Source: a bacterium
GTDB taxonomy: Bacteria; SAR324; XYD2-FULL-50-16
Direction: 5' to 3'
DNA length: 35,120 bases
NCBI GenBank assembly: GCA_024275165.1
Contig: JAJRZQ010000001.1
Location: forward strand, 1 to 35,120
Below, in pieces: positions 30,432-35,120 of this stretch (positions are counted from its first letter, which is position 1; the number at the start of each line of letters is the position of its first letter). Below the pieces are notes generated by a model. The model was not told where the DNA came from. It made no database searches and was given only the letters and a program-made list of their open reading frames with translations. The position numbers were made by a program, and so were the translations under genes.

Positions 30432-31775
30432 TTATTTTGAGCCTTCCAGTTCGCCGGAAATATTTAAGAGTAGGTCGGCCAAGCGTTCTCGGCTCGCTTC
30501 TTCCATGTCTTCTGGTACATTTTGCCCCGTGGTCAACCAGGCCAGGGGGAGCTTAAACCGAATGGAATGATTGAAAATGCTTCCATAATTGGTCGATTCA
30601 TCAAGCTTGGTAAAAATAACCCCATGCAAGGGCACAATGGAAAAGCGTTTGGTCATCTCCGCCATATCCGCATCCTTGGTGGTGGTGCTTAAGACGAGCA
30701 GGTTGGTGAAGTTTTCCCGACCTTCGAGATAGTTTTTCAGCTCCTCCATCTGCAAGGCATCGCGCTGGCTGCGGCCCGCGGTATCAATCAAAATGAGATC
30801 AAGCTTCGCGAAACTCTTTATTACCTCATCCAGTTCCGTTTTGTCATGCACCACCTTGCAGGGAATTTTAAGAATTTTGGCATACTCTTGCAATTGTTGC
30901 ACTGCTGCGATGCGATAAGTATCAATGGTAATCAGCCCGACTTTCAACTCCGGGTTTTTTAATTTCTCCGCGGCGGCAATCTTTGCCAAGGTGGTGGTTT
31001 TGCCCACTCCCGTAGCCCCCAGGAGAGCTAAAATTCGGGGGCCTTTGGTGGATACTTGGGCTGGATTGGGCAAGAGGTGCAACACCTGCATGAACATCCG
31101 CGCCAGGTAGATCTTGACATAAGAAAAGTTGTTGATCTCGCTTTGCGGCACCTTTTTTTGCACCTCTTCGCAGAGTTTTTTGGCAAATTTTTCTTCCACC
31201 CCGTTAAAGCTCAATTGCTGATATAAAGAGAGTAGGTTTCCATGAAGGTTTAAATCCTGGACCCCCGCGGTTTGATTGACGAGATCGCTGACCATGTGCT
31301 TTAACTCGTTGAGTTCGTAGCGGAGGTGGGTTACATTCCCTTGATTGTTGGCCTCGCGGCGAGCCCCTTGGCGGAGGTCTTGAATTAGATCTTTGAGTTC
31401 GATGATTTCATCTTGCAAGCCCTGATAGCTTGAGGATTTTTCCTTTTCGATCTGGCGCGGCTCTTTGGGGGCGTTTTGGCTGATTTCCCACTCGTAATCG
31501 CTCATCGCGTTGGGTTTGTTCCCGCTGGGCGGGCTCATGGCCGCCCTGTCTTGAGGCTTGAGGGCGACTTTTGTTGCCTTGGGCTTGGTGAGGTGGGTTG
31601 GTTTATCATCCCTGGCGGCAGTGACTTCCAAGACATATTTCCCAAAAAGCCCAAAGGCCCCTGAGCCTTTACGAATCTTGCGGGTCGAGAGAATCACGGC
31701 CTTGGGCCCCATCTCTTCTTTGATCAGGCGAACGGCCTCTTGCATGTCTTGAGCAATGTATTTCTTTACCTGCAT
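30432..31775 (-). CDS. flhF: Flagellar placement GTPase FlhF (SRP-type)
   Basis: 447 residues from the ATG at 31775, which has AAAGG 5-6 bases upstream; an in-frame start at 31814 lacks one. The N-terminal B domain (MQVKKYIAQDMQEAVRLIKEEMG) and a long basic, Pro-rich linker precede the NG domain with P-loop GATGVGKTTT (about 253-262), LIDTAGR, and FTKLDE. It is an SRP-family GTPase that places the flagellum at the pole. First gene of the flhF-flhG-fliA operon, divergent from murJ. Confidence 0.95.
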   Translation of the reverse strand: MQVKKYIAQDMQEAVRLIKEEMGPKAVILSTRKIRKGSGAFGLFGKYVLEVTAARDDKPTHLTKPKATKVALKPQDRAAMSPPSGNKPNAMSDYEWEISQNAPKEPRQIEKEKSSSYQGLQDEIIELKDLIQDLRQGARREANNQGNVTHLRYELNELKHMVSDLVNQTAGVQDLNLHGNLLSLYQQLSFNGVEEKFAKKLCEEVQKKVPQSEINNFSYVKIYLARMFMQVLHLLPNPAQVSTKGPRILALLGATGVGKTTTLAKIAAAEKLKNPELKVGLITIDTYRIAAVQQLQEYAKILKIPCKVVHDKTELDEVIKSFAKLDLILIDTAGRSQRDALQMEELKNYLEGRENFTNLLVLSTTTKDADMAEMTKRFSIVPLHGVIFTKLDESTNYGSIFNHSIRFKLPLAWLTTGQNVPEDMEEASRERLADLLLNISGELEGSK

Positions 31776-31812
31776 GGTAGCCTTTAAGTTAATGACGCAG
31801 TGATACCTGCCC

Positions 31813-31841
31813 ATGACAAGAAAGAATCATGCCAGAATCAA
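31813..31841 (-). promoter_or_regulatory. Possible promoter for flhF (sigma70 or sigma54-like)
   Basis: On the minus strand TTGATT (31836-31841) and TGTCAT (31813-31818) are 17 bases apart. Overlapping them, TGGCATGATTCTTTCT (31819-31834) partly matches the sigma54 consensus TGGCAC-N5-TTGCW, but the GC of the -12 element reads TC. Neither match is strong. Confidence 0.3.
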
Positions 31842-31918
31842 GGTGGGCTGCGAGGATAGAGAAAAAAGACTAGCCTCAATGAAGTGTCGTCGTTAGATTA
31901 GGCCATTCAGAGGGAATC

Positions 31919-33478
31919 ATGGTGGAAGGACGCGATTTTTTTAAAAAGGTGGCTCAAATCGGGGGGATCACCTTGATCAGCCGGGTTTTAGGGCTGGCGC
32001 GAGAAATGATCCGCGCCCAGTTTTTAGGCACCAGTTATTTTTCCGATGCCTTTGTTTTGGCCTTTAGCCTGCCCAATCTCTTTCGTCGTCTTACCGCCGA
32101 AGGGGCCATGTCCACGGCGTTTATCCCTGTTTTTTGCGAGGTGGAACAAAAAGAGGGCAAGGAGCGGGCCCTGCAATTTGCCCGCAATTTCTTTTGGGCG
32201 CTCAGCTTGATTTTGGTGCTTTTCTCCTCTGCTTTTATCTATTTTGCCGATTTTTTTGTGGCGCAGATCTTTGCTCGTGGTTTTAGTGGGGAAACCTTAG
32301 AGATCACCGTCTGGCTGACGCGCCTCATGTTTGGTTATATCTTATTGATTTCTTTGTCCTCTGTAGCCCAAGGAGTGCTGAACGCAAGGGGCCTTTTTAA
32401 TATCTCCAGCGCTACCCCCATTGCCCTGAATTTAGCGATCATCGCTTGCGCCTACGGGTTAAGCCCTTTTTTTGCCAACCCCGCTACTCCCTTTGCCCTC
32501 GGGGTGATGCTGGGGGGGCTGTTGCAGTTGACAATGCAATTTCCCGCTCTGTTTGCCCAGGGGTTTCATTTTTTTGGCCCCCTGCGCCTGTGGACGATCC
32601 ATATTAAAGAGGCGCTTTTTTTGATGTTTCCCGCCCTCTTTGGGGCGGGGATTTATCAGATCAATATTTTGCTTTCCAATCTGATCGCCACGACTTTAGT
32701 CGTGGGTAGCCTTTCGAGTCTCACCTTTTCCAATCGCCTCTTAGAACTCGTTTTAGGAATTGTGGTGGTCAGCATTACGACCGTCACCTTGCCGCAATTG
32801 ACCCAGCTTTTTTTGAGCGACCAATTGGAACAGGCCAAAGCCATGCTGCGGCAAAATGTATCCCTCATCACCTTGATCACCTTACCGGTGATCACCATCA
32901 CCTGGGTGATGGCCGAAGAAATCATCGCTCTTTTGTTTCTCCGGGGCCGTTTTGACCAGCAAAGCCTGATGATGACGGCAGGGGCTCTGAAATTCCATAT
33001 TTTAGGGCTTGTTTTTATTGGGGTCAATCGCTTATTGCTCTCTGTTTTTCAAGCGAAGAAACAAATTAAAACCCCGGTATGGATCAGTTTTTGGGTTATG
33101 CTGGCGAATTTAGCGGGTTGCTGGTTTTTGGCCCAAAGCCTAGGGCATCGAGGCATTGCCTTGGCCAACAGCTTGAGCCAGGCCTTGCAAAGCCTGTTGC
33201 TGCTTTTTGGCTTGGCGGGTTTGGGGATTCGGGGCTGGGTCAACTCAGGCTTACTTTTTCGCTTGCTTCGTCAAGGTTTGCTTGCCTTGTACCTTGGGGT
33301 TGGCCTGTATTGGGTCAAGGTTTGGCTTTGTTTCGAGGGGGTTGGCTTGTCGGCTCGTTTCTTTTTGCTTTTGGCCGCTTTGGGTTTATTGCTTTTTTCC
33401 GCCTTGCCGATTTTAGCGAAAAAAGAACTCCGCGAACTCAAATCCCTTTTGAAAAAAAGAAGGTCTCAAAGCCCCTAA
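31919..33478 (+). CDS. murJ: Lipid II flippase MurJ
   Basis: 519 residues with about 14 membrane segments and MurJ/MviN signatures: ITLISRVLGLAREMI near the start, FSDAFVLAFSLPNLFRRLTAEGAMSTAFIPVF, and KIPV-like later loops. It flips lipid-linked peptidoglycan precursor across the inner membrane. Start ATG at 31919 with AGAGGG upstream. It is followed by lepB with an 81-base gap on the same strand. Confidence 0.95.
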   Translation: MVEGRDFFKKVAQIGGITLISRVLGLAREMIRAQFLGTSYFSDAFVLAFSLPNLFRRLTAEGAMSTAFIPVFCEVEQKEGKERALQFARNFFWALSLILVLFSSAFIYFADFFVAQIFARGFSGETLEITVWLTRLMFGYILLISLSSVAQGVLNARGLFNISSATPIALNLAIIACAYGLSPFFANPATPFALGVMLGGLLQLTMQFPALFAQGFHFFGPLRLWTIHIKEALFLMFPALFGAGIYQINILLSNLIATTLVVGSLSSLTFSNRLLELVLGIVVVSITTVTLPQLTQLFLSDQLEQAKAMLRQNVSLITLITLPVITITWVMAEEIIALLFLRGRFDQQSLMMTAGALKFHILGLVFIGVNRLLLSVFQAKKQIKTPVWISFWVMLANLAGCWFLAQSLGHRGIALANSLSQALQSLLLLFGLAGLGIRGWVNSGLLFRLLRQGLLALYLGVGLYWVKVWLCFEGVGLSARFFLLLAALGLLLFSALPILAKKELRELKSLLKKRRSQSP

Positions 33479-33559
33479 AGCCAGTTGCAAGCCCCTATGA
33501 ATTAGGGTAATCTGAGCAGAATATACTTACCCCCCCTTCTGTTTTTTAGTTCAAAATAT

Positions 33560-34180
33560 ATGAAATTCATCAACTTAGAACGATTTATTAAAAATAAGAT
33601 TCTCCGCGAATGGTCGGAGGCCTTGCTCTTTGCCCTGATTGTCGCCTTTATTTTCCGTACTTGGCTTTATGCCCCCTACCGAGTGCCTACAGGTAGTATG
33701 ATCCATACTATTGAAATTGGAGATCATTTATTTGTCAATAAACACGCCTATGGTTTTTACATCCCCTTTAGCGAGGAAAAATTAGGGGCCAACCCGGTTC
33801 ATCGGGGGGATATCGTGGTGTTTCCTTACCCTGAAGACCCCTCCATCGACTTCATCAAGAGAGTGATCGGGATCGGGGGGGATCACATCCGTTTGATCGG
33901 GGAAGAGGTTTACATCAATGGCGAGCCGGAACGGGCCCCCTACCTGTTTTTCGACTCGAATTTATTGGGGATGCCCTATGACCGAGAATTTACCGTGCCC
34001 AAGGGGAAGCTCTGGGTCATGGGGGACAATCGGCGAAATTCCAAAGACAGCCGCTATTGGGGTTTTGTGGAAGAAAAAAATGTAACCGGGCAGGGGCTGT
34101 TTATTTATTGGTCCCACAATTCAAACAGCAACCTTTTGCAGGGCTATCGTTTGGAACGAATTGGCAAACTCTTGGAATAA
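33560..34180 (+). CDS. lepB: Signal peptidase I LepB
   Basis: 206 residues. One N-terminal membrane anchor (ALLFALIVAFIFRTWLY) precedes the catalytic Ser46 in YRVPTGSMIHT and Lys100 in DFIKRVIGIGGD; the box GKLWVMGDNRRNSKDSRYWG is the conserved C-terminal motif. It cleaves signal peptides of exported proteins, at the periplasmic face. Shorter than E. coli LepB, with one anchor as in many other bacteria. The next gene starts 6 bases after its stop. Confidence 0.95.
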   Translation: MKFINLERFIKNKILREWSEALLFALIVAFIFRTWLYAPYRVPTGSMIHTIEIGDHLFVNKHAYGFYIPFSEEKLGANPVHRGDIVVFPYPEDPSIDFIKRVIGIGGDHIRLIGEEVYINGEPERAPYLFFDSNLLGMPYDREFTVPKGKLWVMGDNRRNSKDSRYWGFVEEKNVTGQGLFIYWSHNSNSNLLQGYRLERIGKLLE

Positions 34181-34186
34181 AATACT

Positions 34187-34882
34187 ATGCCTGTTCTTTT
34201 TTGCTTCATTCTTTTTGTCCTAACCCTCTTTTCGGGGCCGGCAACCCTTTGGGCGCAAGGACAAAAAAAGCAAACCATCCAAGCCAGCAGTGGGATGATC
34301 AATTATGGGTATCAAACGCATGTCTTTAGCCAATTCACGGGAAGAACCGACATTTTTGGCGATGGCAACGGGCCCGCGAGTACTTTTGCGAATATCTCCC
34401 TGCAGGTACTCGAACTCTTTGAGGATTTGGAAATGCCGGCCGGCTTTTCGTATGGCTTTGAGGTGGCCCGTTTTAGTCAGGATTCCCAATCGGTTTATAC
34501 GGGCAAGGGGGATGTCATCGGCCCTGCGGTCAATTTAAACAGCTATCTGTGGGATATCGTGGCCCGCCTCTATTTTTACGATCCCTTTGAATCTCAGTTT
34601 CAGCCTTATATTGGGGCGGCCTGGGGGTGGGTGAACGGTGACATTCATTCTCGAAGCGCGGGCTTTGATACGAGGAGTTCATTTTTGGGGATCATGGCAA
34701 CGCAAATTTTTGGGGCCAATGTGATGATTGGAGAGCGTATGCGAATCGCCATTGAACTGCGAAACCTGCGCAGCAAAAATGTATCTGTTTCCAATGATCC
34801 CTTTAATCAAGGCGGCGGGCAGGATCTCACCCTGGATTTCACCGGCACCATGTTGAATTTTATGGGAACTTACCGATTCTAA
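34187..34882 (+). CDS. Outer-membrane beta-barrel protein, function unknown
   Basis: 231 residues with a signal peptide (MPVLFCFILFVLTLFSGPATLWA, cleavage before QGQKK). The mature part has alternating amphipathic strands (SSGMINYGYQTHVF; FQPYIGAAWGWVNGDIHS; NVMIGERMRIAIELRNLRS) and ends in MLNFMGTYRF, with the terminal Phe recognised by the BAM machinery. It has the size of an eight-strand OmpA/OmpW-like barrel. No specific function can be read. It lies 6 bases after lepB and 20 before the MetY-like gene. Confidence 0.8.
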   Translation: MPVLFCFILFVLTLFSGPATLWAQGQKKQTIQASSGMINYGYQTHVFSQFTGRTDIFGDGNGPASTFANISLQVLELFEDLEMPAGFSYGFEVARFSQDSQSVYTGKGDVIGPAVNLNSYLWDIVARLYFYDPFESQFQPYIGAAWGWVNGDIHSRSAGFDTRSSFLGIMATQIFGANVMIGERMRIAIELRNLRSKNVSVSNDPFNQGGGQDLTLDFTGTMLNFMGTYRF

Positions 34883-34902
34883 CTTCAAGCGAAAAAGGCC
34901 CT

Positions 34903-35120
34903 ATGGGAGAGAGAAAACTCCATATTGATACCTTGGCGGTTCATGCGGGCCAAGCCCCTGACGCCACGACTCCTGCCCCCATGGTTCCTGCCCCCATGGC
35001 TCATGCCCGCGCCGTGCCCATTTATCAAACCAGCTCTTTTTTGTTCGACAGCCCAGAGCAGGGGGCTGATACCTATATCGGCATGACGAACCCCACTATC
35101 GAGGCGTTTGAAAAGCGCAT
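34903..35120 (+). CDS. O-acetylhomoserine sulfhydrylase (MetY)-like PLP enzyme, 5' part
   Basis: The first 72 codons of a gene that runs off the window. HIDTLAVHAGQAPD and RAVPIYQTSSFLFDSPEQGADTY match the N-terminus of Cys/Met-metabolism PLP enzymes of the MetY type, which make homocysteine from O-acetylhomoserine and sulfide. Between the two motifs lies an unusual insert rich in Ala, Pro and Met (APMVPAPM), from a 15-base tandem duplication at 34972-35001; relatives usually have a short segment here. The PLP lysine lies outside the window. Start ATG with AAGG upstream. Confidence 0.85.
   Translation, partial: MGERKLHIDTLAVHAGQAPDATTPAPMVPAPMAHARAVPIYQTSSFLFDSPEQGADTYIGMTNPTIEAFEKR
34972..35001 (+). 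repeat. 15-base tandem duplication inside the MetY-like gene
   Basis: CCTGCCCCCATGGTT (34972-34986) is followed by CCTGCCCCCATGGCT (34987-35001), one mismatch. It is in frame and adds Pro-Ala-Pro-Met-Val/Ala units to the N-terminal region. Confidence 0.85.

Noticed and set aside
31819-31834. Firm sigma54 promoter for flhF
   Set aside because: The -12 element lacks the near-invariant GC and the spacing only partly fits; kept only as a low-confidence candidate.

Overview
The window carries about 34 genes, densely packed on both strands, from a Gram-negative, flagellated bacterium. Evidence for this is the signal peptides and outer-membrane barrel proteins, the FlhF-FlhG-FliA flagellar block, CheW and several two-component proteins, MurJ and LepB. 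No ribosomal RNA or conserved marker allows firm placement. The gene content suggests a proteobacterial or deltaproteobacterial/SAR324-like lineage, which is a guess. TGA is used as a normal stop codon. No tRNA, rRNA, CRISPR array, transposase gene or prophage was seen.

Layout. 1-3385 (+): the 3' end of a NuoG-like complex I subunit, a rubrerythrin-type ferritin-like protein and a large orphan protein. 3396-9733 (-): a signalling block with a NarL-type regulator, a CheA-like kinase lacking the CheW-like domain, and a MASE3-PAS-PAS hybrid histidine kinase, flanked by two small exported proteins. 9734-10148: a divergent gap holding a strongly structured GC-rich element. 10149-14399: a TPR protein (+), a three-part Na+/H+ antiporter with a downstream CheY-like regulator (-), and CheW (+) behind a good sigma70 promoter. 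14426-16082 (-): a polyamine operon with a SpeD-SpeE fusion overlapped by a second, diverged SpeD homologue. 16083-19359 (-): a DHFR/RibD-like reductase, a membrane-anchored orphan, an SDR epimerase-like protein and a DEDD exonuclease ending in a sliding-clamp-binding peptide. 19426-23582 (+): queG interrupted by an in-frame TGA, a methyltransferase, ruvB and miaB. 23817-25987 (-): a compact operon of an HMA metal-binding protein, an outer-membrane barrel and an NHL-propeller protein, driven by what looks like a MerR-family promoter. 26460-27353 (-): a periplasmic orphan. 27722-28792 (+): a Na+/Ca2+ antiporter. 28789-31775 (-): flhF-flhG-fliA. 31919-35120 (+): murJ, lepB, an outer-membrane barrel and the start of a MetY-like sulfhydrylase.

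The most unusual features are: (1) a dispersed family of intergenic elements with matching inverted ends (CCTCTGAAAAA ... TTTTTCAGAGG) and conserved internal hairpins, whose ends supply the last codons and stop of two unrelated genes; (2) the two-gene polyamine operon; (3) the MerR-type promoter with a 20-bp spacer in front of the HMA/barrel/NHL operon, with no merR-like gene in view; (4) the exonuclease with a perfect QLSLF tail. All function calls come from reading motifs by eye; no database search was run.
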